Shown: one piece after another, positions 34,759 through 45,590 of the stretch
Layout: the number at the start of each line of letters is the position of its first letter
Numbering within the stretch: position 1 is the first letter of the stretch
From: Leptolyngbya sp. KIOST-1
GTDB taxonomy: Bacteria > Cyanobacteriota > Cyanobacteriia > Phormidesmidales > Phormidesmidaceae
NCBI RefSeq assembly: GCF_000763385.1
Contig: NZ_JQFA01000004.1
Location: 744,001 to 808,000, forward strand
Reading direction: 5' to 3'
Length of the DNA: 64,000 nt
Made by a program: the position numbers and the translations under genes
Notes under the pieces: model-generated
Seen by the model: the letters and a program-made list of their open reading frames with translations, nothing else
Database searches by the model: none
What the model was told of the DNA's origin: nothing

Positions 34759-35373
34759 ATGATTGAGGCCCAGCTGCGCCAGGTGGCCGCCGCCCTGGCC
34801 GGAGAGTTTGACAACCGCTCCCAATCCCTGGCCGACCCGGCCTGGTACTTGCACCTGCGGCTGTGGCAGCGGCCCCTGCCCTTGAATCTGTTTGGCGAGG
34901 GCTACGGGCTTTTTTTGGAGCAGATTAGCGTGACCTCGGGGCAGCCTCCCTACCGCCAGCGCATTTTGCACCTGACAACAAAAGCGGGGGGGCTGTGGGG
35001 GCAGTACTACGCCCTGGCCGACCCCAGTACCTACCTGGGCGGAGCTACCCAGCCCGATCGCCTGGTCGGGCTGACCCGTGATCAGTTAGTGGCGCTGCCC
35101 ACCTGTGGGCTGGTGATTGAGCGCCAGGCCGACGGTCAAACCTATAGCGCCCGCTTGCCCGACGACAGCCTCTGTACGTTTACCGCCAATGGCATCACTA
35201 CCTACGTGCGGCTGGCCTTTGACATTGGCCCTGAGTCTGCGGCCCCAGGCAGTCCGCTGGTGTTTCAAATGAACGATCGCGGCATTGACCCTGACACGGG
35301 CAAAACCACCTGGGGGCCAAAGATGGGGCCCTTTCGGCTGCTCAAGCAATGCGCCTATGCCCTGCCGGGGTAA
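34759..35373 (+). CDS. CpcT/CpeT-type phycobilin lyase
   Basis: 204 residues. The conserved blocks GEFDNRSQSLADPAWYLHLR, LPLNLFGEGYGLFLEQ, QRILHL, the CGLVIERQ motif and FQMNDRGIDPDTGKTTWGPK-type tail mark the T-type lyase family, which attaches phycocyanobilin (or phycoerythrobilin) to a specific cysteine of the beta-phycobiliprotein subunits. The ATG at 34759 is preferred: an in-frame ATG at 34729 lies inside the right terminal repeat of the MITE, so that longer frame probably arose by insertion. It stands alone, with no phycobiliprotein genes nearby. Confidence 0.85.
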   Translation: MIEAQLRQVAAALAGEFDNRSQSLADPAWYLHLRLWQRPLPLNLFGEGYGLFLEQISVTSGQPPYRQRILHLTTKAGGLWGQYYALADPSTYLGGATQPDRLVGLTRDQLVALPTCGLVIERQADGQTYSARLPDDSLCTFTANGITTYVRLAFDIGPESAAPGSPLVFQMNDRGIDPDTGKTTWGPKMGPFRLLKQCAYALPG

Positions 35374-35478
35374 GGGGCGCGTAAACTAGGGGAGTTCCTC
35401 CGCCTGAAGCGGGCTGTCGGTGGTGTTGCGGCCTGGTCTGGGCAAACTGGAGCCAGGGCGTCCGCAATGGGCTATCCA

Positions 35479-35534
35479 GCGCTATACTTCCGGCGCTACA
35501 CGTTCGGCGCTATACATTCGGCGCTACACTTACC
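35479..35534. repeat. Four 14-bp tandem repeats
   Basis: Consensus GCGCTAYACNTTCG: 35479-35492, 35493-35506, 35507-35520 and a fourth, more diverged unit 35521-35534. It ends 26 bases before the ATG of the next gene, inside its leader. Confidence 0.7.
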
Positions 35535-35560
35535 GACCCCACCCCTTTTTTCTGGCCTCC

Positions 35561-36361
35561 ATGGAGATCGATATCCTGATTCTGACCGTGTACTTCATCT
35601 GCGTAGGCTATGTGGTCTATCAGATGGCGCTGTCCATTGAGGAGGAGTTAGAAGATCAGGTGGTGCTGGTGCCCGACGGGGCCAGTCTGGAGAGCAGCGT
35701 GCGATCGCAGCTGGTGCGCCAGGGCTTTGCCGAAGACGCCGCTGAGGTGCTCCAGGCCGGGGTAGAACCGCTGGGCAAGTCGGTCTCTCTGCGGCTGGTG
35801 GTGCCCGAACCCCGCAGCCTCGCCCCCCCGAACCAGCGCTCCGACGAGCTTCAGACAGGGCAAATTGTGGTGCAGGTGCTGCCCCAGGGACCGCACCCGC
35901 TCAAGCCCATTCAGGGACTTACGGTGCAGGTGATTAACGAGAGCCGCGCCCTCCAGCTCACCATCGATTGGGATCGCAGCTCCATTAGCCGCATGACCAA
36001 CGAAATTCGCCGGGTAATTCGCCACACCCCCGGTATGCGCCTCGACCTGGCCCTGCCCCAGGTGGTCAGCGTAGTCAACCCTAACCAGTACCTCAGCACT
36101 GTCGTCACCAGCGAAGACTGCTTTAGCCGCAACGCCGACACCCAGGTGCTGCAGCAGGCGGCCCCGGTGGTGGATGTGCCTAAAATGGCCGATCTCAAAG
36201 CGCCCCTGCGCACCTACGCCCTTGACCTGGTGGTTCAGCTCAAGCCCTTTAGCGATCGCGGCGGTCGACCGGTCATGCTGCTGCTGCCCTTCCGCTTTGC
36301 CATTCAGCCGCTGCCCGCCAAAGCCGCCATTCCCCTGGTGAACTGGATTTTGAAGCGCTAG
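35561..36361 (+). CDS. Anchored protein of unknown function
   Basis: 266 residues starting with one hydrophobic segment (DILILTVYFICVGYVVYQMAL, about 4-23), then a soluble domain rich in beta strands. No motif I recognise; the sequence is well ordered (VVLVPDG, LTVQVINESRALQLTIDWDR, LLLPFRFAIQPLP). Probably attached to the membrane with the bulk in the cytoplasm or periplasm. The ATG at 35561 follows a 14-bp tandem-repeat tract. Its TAG stop overlaps the CTAG that starts a partial MITE end. Confidence 0.6.
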   Translation: MEIDILILTVYFICVGYVVYQMALSIEEELEDQVVLVPDGASLESSVRSQLVRQGFAEDAAEVLQAGVEPLGKSVSLRLVVPEPRSLAPPNQRSDELQTGQIVVQVLPQGPHPLKPIQGLTVQVINESRALQLTIDWDRSSISRMTNEIRRVIRHTPGMRLDLALPQVVSVVNPNQYLSTVVTSEDCFSRNADTQVLQQAAPVVDVPKMADLKAPLRTYALDLVVQLKPFSDRGGRPVMLLLPFRFAIQPLPAKAAIPLVNWILKR

Positions 36362-36387
36362 GGCGTCTCGTCAATTCTGGCCAAAAG
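36358..36387. repeat. Partial MITE end over a stop codon
   Basis: These 30 bases match the left 30 bases of the element at 34612 at 28 positions. No right end is found before the ABC exporter gene. The CTAG target contains the TAG stop of the preceding gene. Confidence 0.6.
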
Positions 36388-36421
36388 CCAATGTCCTAAG
36401 CGCAATGGCCATCGCTATAAA

Positions 36422-38038
36422 TCACAGACCCTCGTCGATGCGCTGACCATACTCCAGCTTGATCAGCTGATCGGCAAGGTGAAAATAGCGATCGTCGTGA
36501 CTGATCACCAGTACCGCCTTGCCCCGCCGCTTTAGCTCCAGCAAAATTTGTTTGTAGAACACTTCGCGAAACTGGGGATCCTGGTCCGACGCCCACTCGT
36601 CAAACAGGCAGATCGGGCGATCGTCCAGGTAAGCGGTCAGCAGGGCCAGCCGCTTGCGCTGACCCTGGGATAGATCCAGGGTGGACAGCACCCCCTGGTT
36701 GACCTGCACCTTGTGGTCCAACTGCAGGTGTTGCAGATAGTGCTGGGCGCGGTCGTCCAGATTTTGAAGCTGGAGACCCAGCAGCCGCTCAAACAGATAG
36801 AAGTCTGAAAACACCGCCGCAAACAGCTGGCGGTAGGCGTCGAGGTTGTGCCCCTCCACGGGGTTGCCGTCCCAGCGGAGGGTGCCGGTTTCGGGGGCGT
36901 AGAGGCCCGCGATCAGCTTGGCGAGGGTGGACTTGCCGCTGCCGTTGCCGCCCACAATGAAGACCAGATCCCCCGGCTTAAATGCCAGGCTGACCGGCCC
37001 CAGGGTAAACTGCCCATCGCGATCGGTGTGGTAGGTGTGGGTGACGTTGTCCAGCTCGATCTGATGGTGCAGCGATCGCGGCAAATGGGCCCCTGCCCCA
37101 GTCGTTTCCGCTTGGCTGGCGAGGGAGAGGCCCAGCTCGTCAATTTTTTTGAGCGCCACACTGCCCCGGCTCAACACCGGCAACACGGTCATCAGGTTTT
37201 CAATCGGTCGTGCCAGGTAGGTGATGGTGAGGGCGTAGGCGGAGAGGACGGGGGTAGTTATGTCCGTCAGCTGCGGCAGGCCAAACACCAAAAAGCCGAG
37301 AATGCCAAAGAACAGCAGGCTGCTGAAGTTGAGGGTAAGGGCCGCCACGGTTTCCGCCTGCACTTCGTAGTCGCGGAAGGCGGCCGCCGTGGTCTCCAGG
37401 TCTTCTTCAATGAAGGCAAAGCGCCGGGGCAAGTTGAGCTTCAGCTCTTTGACGCCGTCGGTGATCGAGCGAAAGTGCTTGAACAACAGGTCTTTCTGGT
37501 CCCGAGCCAGTCTCAACAGCGCGTACACCGAGTTGAGCATCACCTGAATGACGACAATGGCGACCCCAATCACTACCAGAATGGCCAAAAACACGCCGAC
37601 GGAGAGCCAGGCCAGATAGCCCAGACAGCCAATCACCAGGGCGGCGTTGACCAGCAGCAGGGGCAGGTTGAACACCGTGCTGGAAATGGCATCGATGTCG
37701 TCGGTCAGGGAGGCCAAAATTCGGTTGGGGCCCAGGGTCTCCAGCTGGCGCAGGGGGCAGGCCAGAATCCAGTGACTGAGCTGCAGCCGCATTTTGTAGA
37801 TCGCCTGCTGGGACAGGCGAGCCAGCAAAATTTGTGAACCGCTGGCGGCCAGCAGGGTGATCACCGCCAGGCCCAAAAACTGAGCCAGCACCCCGGCACT
37901 CTGCTGGCCGGGGGTGCCAATGGCCCGGTTGATGGAGGCAATCAGCAGCACGCTGCCGACGCCGCTCAGGGCTCCGGCAATACTGGCGATCGCCACCGTC
38001 ACCCAGGAGGAGCGCAAAAGAAATACAATCAGCCGCAT
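36422..38038 (-). CDS. Cyclic-peptide-type ABC exporter (fused membrane and ATPase domains)
   Basis: 538 residues. Six membrane helices (residues 1-about 300), then an ATP-binding domain with Walker A GGNGSGKST near 365, signature LDLSQGQRKRLAL near 460 and Walker B ICLFDEWASDQDP near 480, with a His-loop ISHDDRYF. The DEWASDQDP form and overall size place it with the SyrD/PvdE-type cyclic peptide and siderophore-precursor exporters. No peptide or siderophore synthesis genes are in the window. It is 238 bases downstream of the giant gene on the same strand. Confidence 0.85.
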   Translation of the reverse strand: MRLIVFLLRSSWVTVAIASIAGALSGVGSVLLIASINRAIGTPGQQSAGVLAQFLGLAVITLLAASGSQILLARLSQQAIYKMRLQLSHWILACPLRQLETLGPNRILASLTDDIDAISSTVFNLPLLLVNAALVIGCLGYLAWLSVGVFLAILVVIGVAIVVIQVMLNSVYALLRLARDQKDLLFKHFRSITDGVKELKLNLPRRFAFIEEDLETTAAAFRDYEVQAETVAALTLNFSSLLFFGILGFLVFGLPQLTDITTPVLSAYALTITYLARPIENLMTVLPVLSRGSVALKKIDELGLSLASQAETTGAGAHLPRSLHHQIELDNVTHTYHTDRDGQFTLGPVSLAFKPGDLVFIVGGNGSGKSTLAKLIAGLYAPETGTLRWDGNPVEGHNLDAYRQLFAAVFSDFYLFERLLGLQLQNLDDRAQHYLQHLQLDHKVQVNQGVLSTLDLSQGQRKRLALLTAYLDDRPICLFDEWASDQDPQFREVFYKQILLELKRRGKAVLVISHDDRYFHLADQLIKLEYGQRIDEGL

Positions 38039-38276
38039 GGGTCTGGCTTACCAGTGAGAATTTGAACGGGACCAAGGCTAAGAGACGCAGGCCAGCAACC
38101 GTTGCTCCCCCAGCCGATGCAGCCGAGACAGCCACTCTGGCCTGAATGCCGCTGCCGCTGCCACCGTGGAGCCGGGCCGAACTAGCGGGGGGCGGTGACG
38201 GGGCAGGCAACGGCGGCAGGATTCAAGTGAGTGGGCCGATCAAATTTGTCAGCATTGGAGAGTTGCGCCCTCTTTC

Positions 38277-41200
38277 CTACACAGTCAGCACCGTGAGCTG
38301 GCTCAGCAGAGGATCGATCAGGGTTTGGTGCTTATCCGCCAGGAGCTGATCCATATAGGCTTGTAGACGAGCGCCCTGCTCCAGGTTGGGCACGTATACC
38401 TGACCATTGGGGTGGGTAAACAGCGGTGTGGTGGCCAGTGTTGCCAGGTCATTGCTGGCGGGGGCCAGCACCAGCGGCCCGCTGCTGGTATTGGGCAGCA
38501 GACCAGGGGGTAGGCGTTCCAGGAGCGCCATCAGGTGGGCCTGGCAGGCTTCCACATTTAGCCCCCGCTCCTTCAGCAGGTGCAAAATGCCGTTGAGGGG
38601 CATGGGCTGCTCGGGCAGAGCGCGCAGCACCTCCATCAGCAAAAACATATCGCTGTACTGGTGGCGGGTGAGGTCGAGCACCTGGGGGTAGCGCACCAGG
38701 TTGACCAGCCCATAGGTGACCCGGCTGCAGCTGGGGGGGCGATCGCTGTGGTAGGTATCCTGAACGATGGTGGCGTTGGGAAACTTCTGCCGCAGCCAGC
38801 GGGCAATCTTCGGCAACGAGGCGCTGCCGCCCGTACAAATCACCTGGTTGATGCCCTGGGTGTTGAGCCCAGACTCGCTCAGCAGACGATTCAGATGGCC
38901 ATTGATGCGCTGGATGTAGGGCAGAATGATGCGGTCTTCCAGATCTTTGCTGCGGACAATCCAGCGCTGGTCGGCTAGCTCCAGCTCAAACTGGGGCTGG
39001 TGCTGAAGGATGATCTTCAGGTGGCGGGCTGCTTCGAGCACGCTCTGCCCCAGCAGGGACGCTTCCAGCCGCTGGTAGAGGCGCTGGCGACGGGCCAGAT
39101 CGGGCTCTGCCGGACGGGGCATGTCGCAGCTGTCGAGGTTGAGGTCGTGCCAGTGGGTGCCATCTAGCTCAGGCATGGCGGTCTGCCAGCCCCAGCCTGC
39201 GGCGTCTACAGCTCGGCCAGAGCCTTGGGCGGGGCGGCTCTGGCGACGCTCTGCCGGGTGCAGCAAATGGCAGATGATGTCGAGGTCGATGGCGTCGCCT
39301 GCGTAGCCCATAGAGTGCAGGGCGAAGTCGCTGTAGGTGAGGTCACCCAAGGCACTGGGGAGGTTGACAATGCCCACTTCGGTGACGGTGGCACCGGCGG
39401 AGAGCACCACGGTACCGCCAGTCCAGGGGCAGGCGTAAAGGGTCTGCTGCTGCATGGGCTGGCCGTTGCCCTGGGGCAGTGGCGTAGAGGGGTCGGGCAG
39501 GCCCGACAGCACCGCCGCGATCGCATCCTCTACGAAGTAAATGTCGTCGGGGTTGGCGGAGAGTCCGGCTCCCAGCACCGCCTCCCGCAGGTTGAAGGTG
39601 TAGGTGTCGGGCCAGTTGGCCGGGTAGCTCACTACCACCCCCCGCAGCTGGTTCAGCGCCTCGGCGATTGCCGCCGCATCCAGCCCGACCGCCCCCACCG
39701 TGAAGGCAGCCTCTACACGCAGCCCCTGGGGCAGGGTTGCCAACAGCTCCCGCAGGCCATCTTGAAAGACTTGCAGGGGCAGGCGATCGCGATCGGACCA
39801 CTGAATTTGGGGCTGGGGATCCGCGCCCTCACCCAGGCTGGCCGGAATGCTCAGCTTCAGGTAGGGCTTGAGGGTCTTAAGCAACACGGTCCCCTGATCG
39901 CTGGCATCGCCATCGCTCCAGTTGACGGTCAGGGTTGAGGAGCCAACCGACTGCACCCCATAGCGGTTCGCACCATCCACAGGTACCACCGAGGCCAGGG
40001 TCGGCAGACGAAAGAACTTGTCCGCCGTGACCCCCGAGATGGCATTGTCCACCCAGTAGAGCGGATAGACCTGTCCGCCCCGACGCTCCAGCAGCACCGC
40101 CGATAGCCCGGTGGTCCCCACATCTAGGCCCAGGAACCACAGCGGAGTCGGGGCTGCGTCCGGGGGTGGCTCCACCTCAGGCGGCACCGGCACCGTGACT
40201 GACTCGTCTTCTACAAAGGCTTCGTCAGCAAAGGGCTCCTCAGCAAAGGGGGCATCGGCCAGGGGTGCCGTCTGGTCGAACGCTTCTACCAACGCCTCGG
40301 GCTCCTCGGGGCGATCTAACTCTGGCTCGGGCAGGGGCGGCTCGGGCAGAGGCGGAGCCGGCAGAGGATCGAGCAGAGGCGGGGCTACGGCCTCTGGGGC
40401 TACGGCGCCCAGGGTCTCTAGTTCGTCGGAGGCGATCGCCTCTAGAGCCTCTAATGGCTCTAAAACTTCCGGAGCTTCTGGGATTTCTGGGGCCTCTGGG
40501 GCGATCGCCTCAAACGGTTCTAGCTCGCCTGGGGCGATCCCCTCCGGGGCCTCTGAGGCTGCCGTCTCCAGGGTTTCAAAATCGTCCAGTGCCCCTAGAT
40601 CGTCTAGCGACTCTGGCGCTATCGCCTCTGGGATGATGGCCCCCGGAGCCACCGCTTCAAACGCCATAGAAACCAGTTCCTCTAGCTGATCAAGGGGGGA
40701 TGGAACGGGCTCAGGTGGCAAAATTGACGCCCCCTGGTCTTCTGAGTCAACGTTCCGCAGATCCAGGCCAGCCGCGTCTGGAGTCGAGGCTTCAATCTCA
40801 AAGGTGTCTAAATCAAGGGATTCCAGGTCGGGGGCTTCTAGCCCAGGGGCGCCGGGGTCCGCCGCGCCTGGCTCAGTCAGGGGTAGGTCCAAGTCGGTGG
40901 GTTCCCCAGGGTTGGCCTCATCAAAGCTAAGGGCTTCAAGGTCAAAGGCGTCTGGCCCAGGGGCCTCAACCCTGGGGGATTCTGCTTCGAATGCGCCAAG
41001 GTCTGTCAGGTCGTTGATGTCCAGGGCATCGAGGGAGGTTGCCGCATCGGCTGACTCCAGGGCGCTGAGGTCCAGGGCATCCAGGTCGGCCGCAGCGGGG
41101 GCTGCCTGGTCGAAGGCAGCGAGGCCGAGGGCGTCCAGCTCAACGGTGAGAGGGCCGTCTGGAGAAAGGTCCTCATTCCCAGAAGGCTCAACGGCCCGTT

Positions 41201-44200
41201 CTTCGGTCCCCAACGGGGTGTCCCCTCCGGGGCCATCCGTCGATTCCAGGTTTACCGTTTCGAGATCGGTCGCCTCAGCCGGAGTGGAGGCCGAAGTGAG
41301 CGACCAGGTTTCCGACAGGGGCAGCGACGACTCTGCCGTCGGTTCCAGATCGACATCCGCGAGCCAGTCAGCAACCCCGCTGTCAGTGGCGGGAGGCTCC
41401 GGCTCCAGCTCCAGGTCGAGGTTAAGGTCGAGACTCAGTCCAGATGTGGGAACGTCCACCGCGCCTGGGCCAGGGTTCTCATCGTCGAGGTCTAGCCAGG
41501 CCAGGGGCTCCGAGGCCGGTGGATCTGACTGGGGGGCAGTAGGAGCTGCGATCGCATCGAGATCTAACTCATCCAGGTTGAGGTCGAGGCTGAAATCCCG
41601 CCGTGGCTCTGGGGGCAGCGGGGTAAGGGGCTCCCCCAGCAGCGCGTCGAGGTTAATAAAGTCGATCATCGCTTCCATCGACTCAGCAGTCGCCGCCGCC
41701 GCCGCCTGAATTGGGTCCAGGGGGGCGGCCTGTTCCTCGGGTGCATCAGGGGCAGGGTCAGCCAGGTTTGCCCCAGCGGCATCCAAAATGTTGTCGAGGC
41801 TAATTTCGCGCTGCCAGTCCGTGGCCGTTTCTGCTTCAGCCGCTTCGGAGCCAGCTGCCGTCTCGGCAGGGTCTACCCAGCCCTCCCCAAGCGCGGCCAG
41901 GTCGTCGAGGGAATTAGCTCCCTCTGTAGACGGCTCTGTAGACGGCAGACTCTCCCCGCCCTCCACCCCAGGGTCATCGAGGCTAAGGTTGAGATCATCC
42001 AGGGTGATGGAGAGCGGCAGATCGGGGGATGCGGGCTCGGGCGAGACTGCCCCCCAGGTGTCCAGGGTTAGCTCTGGGGTGGCAGCGGGCGGTTCGTAGC
42101 CACCAGGCGCTTCAGCCCCATCGTTCCAGCCAAAGTCCTCCAGCGAGAGGTCGTCGGTCGAGCTGGAGGCCGGTTCGCTGGGCAAACTCAAGTCCTCCAG
42201 GGACAGAACATCCAGCGGCGTATCCCCTGGCGTGTCTGGGGGCATGTCTGGGGTCTGGCCCGCAGCGGGTTCACCGCCCAGACCAAATTCCGCCAGGGTC
42301 AGCTCCTCGGAAACTGGCCCGGCTGGGGAGGTGGCTTCTGGAAACAAATTGTCAACGGTGGCCTGGTCCGGCGGTGGGTCGGGGCGTAGGGCAGAGTCCC
42401 TGGGGCCAGCCGTGCCCACCGCCAGGTCAGCCGTCGAACCAAACTGGGCGTCAGCCGTAAGGTCGTCCAGGGTGGCCCCAGCTTCAGGTTCTGGGCCCAA
42501 GGGAGGCAGGGGGTCGAGGGTTAACTCGCCCAGCATATTTTCCAGCGTCAGGGAAGGTCCAGTCGGCCCGGACATGGTCTCCGCTGGCGGTGCCTCCAGG
42601 GCGGGTGGACTGGGAGGAGGCACTTCCGCCGAAAGGTCGCTCAGATCCCCCAGGGTCATCCCTGATTCCCCCAGGGCCGGCTCCTCATCTAGCCCCAGAC
42701 TCAGGTCCAGGTCAGACAAAATTGAGGCCAGGGTGGGCGCGTCGGAGACCGGCGCGGGGGCTGAGAAATCGGTTAATGCATCCGTAATGCTATTGATTGG
42801 GCCATCGGTTGGGCCACCAATTGCGCCGAACAGGTCTTCCGGTTCAGCTGTGGGCTCAGCCGCGGTGGACGGCACATCCCCAAACAGATCATCCACTCCA
42901 ATTGATGCAGCGGTTGGGGCGACATCAGGGGGTGCCCCAGCCGCGCCAATCTCGCTGAACAGATCCTGTCCAGTCTCCCCAGCGGTCGGTTGAACGGGGG
43001 CTTCCGAAGCTTCAAATAGGTCCAGAGCCGACAGGTCCGGGGGTTCAGCCGCAGGCAACGCCTCGCCGTCCTCCGGTGCTGACGGCCCGTCACCGAACAG
43101 GTCCAGGCGATCGAGCCCGCCGTCCGCCTCTGAACTGGGCGACTCAGCAACGGCCTCGGAGCCGGGAAGTTCGGGTTCGAATAGCGCTAGGCCTGGCTCA
43201 GCCTCGACGGGTTCAACGGTTTCAATGGGCTCTAGGGTGGGCTCGATCGCCGCTTCTGCCCCAGACAGCGAAAGATCGAGCAGCTCCAACTCGTCCGGCT
43301 CCGGGGGGGCGAAAGCGGTCTGGTCGCCAGCCGGGGCGGCAAATAGATCGTCACTGAACAGATCGGCGGTGCCGGACTCAGGGGAAGTCGCTTCGAGAAG
43401 ATCGGCAGGGAAGTCGAAGTCGCCAGCCAGATCCAGGTCGGGGTCGCTCGGGTCAGGGCTAAGGTCTAGATCGCTGGGAGCCCCATCCAGGTCGGTGGCC
43501 GAGGCGGCGGACAGGTCAATACTGAGGTCAGGCTGGGGGCGATCGCTGGGTTCCGCAACCGGCTCATCGTCTGCGCGATCGGGCCAGGTCTGGGGCGGTG
43601 GGGGGGCTTCGCCCGACAGGTCAAGGCTGGAGAGGTCAGAAACGGTTGCCTCGGTCAAAGCTTCCTGGCCGGACACATCGCCACCAGCCTGGGCCGAAAA
43701 TAGGTCGAGGCTGGCGTCGGTAGTGGCGAGGTCTGGGGCGGGCGGGGCGGCTTCGCCCTGGGGCGCAGGCTCAAAAAAGCCGGGCAGCGCCGGTTCCGCC
43801 GCCGACGTTTCCAGGGAGTCGAGGTCCTGCCGCAGTTGGTTGATCGTGGCCTCATCCATGGTCAGGTCGTAGTTGCCGGGGGTAGGCACCTCGTCCTGGG
43901 CCAGCAGGTCCTCCTCGGGAGAGGCCGCCATAAATCCGCCAAAGCGATCGTCGCTCTCATCCACGGCGGACTCCAGATCACCCATCTCCCCGGGGCCGGG
44001 GGGCAGCAGCTCGTCAAACGATTCGATGGTTTCGGGCAGATCGGCCTCCAGGGCCGCCAGGGAGTCAGCCAGACTGGCTTCCAGCGGGCCAGCGGCATCG
44101 CCAAGTAGGTTCTGGAGGTTCTGGTCGGTGAGGTCGTCGGCTTCGGCCTCGGCCACTTCGGCAGCCTGGGTCAGCAGGGTGAGGTCCTCGGGCTGGGGCA

Positions 44201-45590
44201 GTTCGCCCAGGAGCGGTGCCTCGGGCCGTTCAAAGGTAGTCTCTTCGGGGGCGGCATCGACGATCGCATCGGTAGAGCGATCGAGGTCAAGCAGAGCATC
44301 TACGGGTGTGGAGTCGGCGGCGTCGCGATCGCCCTCTTCCTCCTCCACAGCACTGGCCCCGGTCCCCTCCGCCAGCAGGCCGCCAAACAGGCTCTGGTAC
44401 AGATCGTCGAGGGCAGACTCGGCGGCGGTATCGGCACTGGCGACCTCAGCACTCAGGTCGCCCCCTCGCTCGGGCAGCGACACCGCCGTAGTGGGATCTG
44501 GGGCCGCAGCATCGAGGCTGTCGAGCAGCTGCAGGTCGAGGGCTTCGGTATCGTCAGGGTCCAGCGTCGCCTCCAGATCGCCATCGAGCTGCAGCTCGGT
44601 GATGTCGTCGTCGAGCTGTAGCAGGGTGATCTCATCGTCGTCGAGATCGACGCCCAGATCGAGGGCCTCCAGAGCCAGATCGGACTCCAGGTTGGGAGCT
44701 AGCTCGCCGTCGCCCCGATCCGCCGCGTCGGTGGTTAGCTCTGGGGTGGAGGAGGTCTGGGGCAGCTCTCGCCGCTGGCCCGATTCCAGATAGGCCAGGG
44801 TTTCGGCGTTGACCTGCTGGCCCAGATGGTTGATCAGAGCGCCAAACATCAGCTCACCCTGCTGGCCCAGGGTGTGCATCTGGTTGAGGCCCTGGTTGAG
44901 GGAATTTTGGTAGCTGTAAATGCTCTGCTGCAGGGTTTCAAACACCGATCGCAGCGACTGATCCAGCCCCAGCATGACCTGGTCGGACTGGGCCTGAATT
45001 TGCTTGAGGAACTCCAGCCGCTGAGCCGGGGTCAGCTCCGGGGCCTCGCGATCGACTGGGTCCCCTTCGAGCAGTCCGTAGGCGTTGGCGGTGGCAGCCT
45101 CGAGCCGCTGCACCGACTGGTTGACCTGGTTGCTCAGGTGGGTTTCCAGCTGCTGGGCCATCTGCTGCAGGGCGGCCTCCCAGCTGGGGGGGAGCTGGTG
45201 CAGCGCTGCCGTCTGGTCAAACTGCGATCGCTGCTGCTGAAGCTGCTGCACCTCCTGAAGCAACAGCTCCCGCTGCTGCCTCAGGGTGGCGACCTCATTG
45301 CGCAGCGGGTCGAGAATCTGCATGGTCTGCCCGCGCAGGTACTGCATCTCCTGCAGCAGCGCCTTGAGCACCTGGCTAGAGGCCGCCGTGGTGGGGTCGT
45401 TGGGCAGGCCGCTGAGGTCGGGCACCGCAGGGGCAGCCTTCACTTCGGCCAGGTAGGCCCGGGCCCGCGCCAGCAGCTGTCGCTGATTGGCATCGTTCGA
45501 CATCACCCAGGGCAGCCGGGGGGCGGCTTCCCCCAGAATTGCGTCGATCTCGGCTACCAGAGCTTCCAGTTCATCCTGCTGCACAGCCAC
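38277..45590 (-). CDS. Giant acidic protein with Hsp70/actin-like ATPase domain
   Basis: 2437 residues. Three parts: (1) residues 1-about 290, helical coiled coil ([20 protein letters not shown] and following), with long amphipathic helices; (2) about 290-1810, extreme low complexity, rich in Asp, Glu, Ala, Pro, Leu and Ser, with repeated short motifs such as [29 protein letters not shown] and DLFG; (3) about 1815-2437, an actin/Hsp70-like ATPase: phosphate-1 motif [48 protein letters not shown] and adenosine motif [20 protein letters not shown] start at 45590 (a GTG at 45584 is possible). The C-terminal part resembles cyanobacterial Hsp70-like proteins of unknown role. I infer a cytoskeletal or scaffold function; the middle may be a flexible multivalent linker. 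Confidence 0.82.
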   Translation of the reverse strand: MAVQQDELEALVAEIDAILGEAAPRLPWVMSNDANQRQLLARARAYLAEVKAAPAVPDLSGLPNDPTTAASSQVLKALLQEMQYLRGQTMQILDPLRNEVATLRQQRELLLQEVQQLQQQRSQFDQTAALHQLPPSWEAALQQMAQQLETHLSNQVNQSVQRLEAATANAYGLLEGDPVDREAPELTPAQRLEFLKQIQAQSDQVMLGLDQSLRSVFETLQQSIYSYQNSLNQGLNQMHTLGQQGELMFGALINHLGQQVNAETLAYLESGQRRELPQTSSTPELTTDAADRGDGELAPNLESDLALEALDLGVDLDDDEITLLQLDDDITELQLDGDLEATLDPDDTEALDLQLLDSLDAAAPDPTTAVSLPERGGDLSAEVASADTAAESALDDLYQSLFGGLLAEGTGASAVEEEEGDRDAADSTPVDALLDLDRSTDAIVDAAPEETTFERPEAPLLGELPQPEDLTLLTQAAEVAEAEADDLTDQNLQNLLGDAAGPLEASLADSLAALEADLPETIESFDELLPPGPGEMGDLESAVDESDDRFGGFMAASPEEDLLAQDEVPTPGNYDLTMDEATINQLRQDLDSLETSAAEPALPGFFEPAPQGEAAPPAPDLATTDASLDLFSAQAGGDVSGQEALTEATVSDLSSLDLSGEAPPPPQTWPDRADDEPVAEPSDRPQPDLSIDLSAASATDLDGAPSDLDLSPDPSDPDLDLAGDFDFPADLLEATSPESGTADLFSDDLFAAPAGDQTAFAPPEPDELELLDLSLSGAEAAIEPTLEPIETVEPVEAEPGLALFEPELPGSEAVAESPSSEADGGLDRLDLFGDGPSAPEDGEALPAAEPPDLSALDLFEASEAPVQPTAGETGQDLFSEIGAAGAPPDVAPTAASIGVDDLFGDVPSTAAEPTAEPEDLFGAIGGPTDGPINSITDALTDFSAPAPVSDAPTLASILSDLDLSLGLDEEPALGESGMTLGDLSDLSAEVPPPSPPALEAPPAETMSGPTGPSLTLENMLGELTLDPLPPLGPEPEAGATLDDLTADAQFGSTADLAVGTAGPRDSALRPDPPPDQATVDNLFPEATSPAGPVSEELTLAEFGLGGEPAAGQTPDMPPDTPGDTPLDVLSLEDLSLPSEPASSSTDDLSLEDFGWNDGAEAPGGYEPPAATPELTLDTWGAVSPEPASPDLPLSITLDDLNLSLDDPGVEGGESLPSTEPSTEGANSLDDLAALGEGWVDPAETAAGSEAAEAETATDWQREISLDNILDAAGANLADPAPDAPEEQAAPLDPIQAAAAATAESMEAMIDFINLDALLGEPLTPLPPEPRRDFSLDLNLDELDLDAIAAPTAPQSDPPASEPLAWLDLDDENPGPGAVDVPTSGLSLDLNLDLELEPEPPATDSGVADWLADVDLEPTAESSLPLSETWSLTSASTPAEATDLETVNLESTDGPGGDTPLGTEERAVEPSGNEDLSPDGPLTVELDALGLAAFDQAAPAAADLDALDLSALESADAATSLDALDINDLTDLGAFEAESPRVEAPGPDAFDLEALSFDEANPGEPTDLDLPLTEPGAADPGAPGLEAPDLESLDLDTFEIEASTPDAAGLDLRNVDSEDQGASILPPEPVPSPLDQLEELVSMAFEAVAPGAIIPEAIAPESLDDLGALDDFETLETAASEAPEGIAPGELEPFEAIAPEAPEIPEAPEVLEPLEALEAIASDELETLGAVAPEAVAPPLLDPLPAPPLPEPPLPEPELDRPEEPEALVEAFDQTAPLADAPFAEEPFADEAFVEDESVTVPVPPEVEPPPDAAPTPLWFLGLDVGTTGLSAVLLERRGGQVYPLYWVDNAISGVTADKFFRLPTLASVVPVDGANRYGVQSVGSSTLTVNWSDGDASDQGTVLLKTLKPYLKLSIPASLGEGADPQPQIQWSDRDRLPLQVFQDGLRELLATLPQGLRVEAAFTVGAVGLDAAAIAEALNQLRGVVVSYPANWPDTYTFNLREAVLGAGLSANPDDIYFVEDAIAAVLSGLPDPSTPLPQGNGQPMQQQTLYACPWTGGTVVLSAGATVTEVGIVNLPSALGDLTYSDFALHSMGYAGDAIDLDIICHLLHPAERRQSRPAQGSGRAVDAAGWGWQTAMPELDGTHWHDLNLDSCDMPRPAEPDLARRQRLYQRLEASLLGQSVLEAARHLKIILQHQPQFELELADQRWIVRSKDLEDRIILPYIQRINGHLNRLLSESGLNTQGINQVICTGGSASLPKIARWLRQKFPNATIVQDTYHSDRPPSCSRVTYGLVNLVRYPQVLDLTRHQYSDMFLLMEVLRALPEQPMPLNGILHLLKERGLNVEACQAHLMALLERLPPGLLPNTSSGPLVLAPASNDLATLATTPLFTHPNGQVYVPNLEQGARLQAYMDQLLADKHQTLIDPLLSQLTVLTV

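Noticed and set aside
40111..44793. Several long open frames on the plus strand opposite the giant gene
   Set aside because: They are Ser/Arg/Ala-rich mirror images of the Asp/Leu/Glu-rich coding strand, with no family pattern, and they follow from its low-complexity codon use.
36422..45590. Peptide natural-product cluster around the cyclic-peptide exporter
   Set aside because: No synthetase, precursor peptide or maturation enzyme is visible; the exporter alone is not enough.
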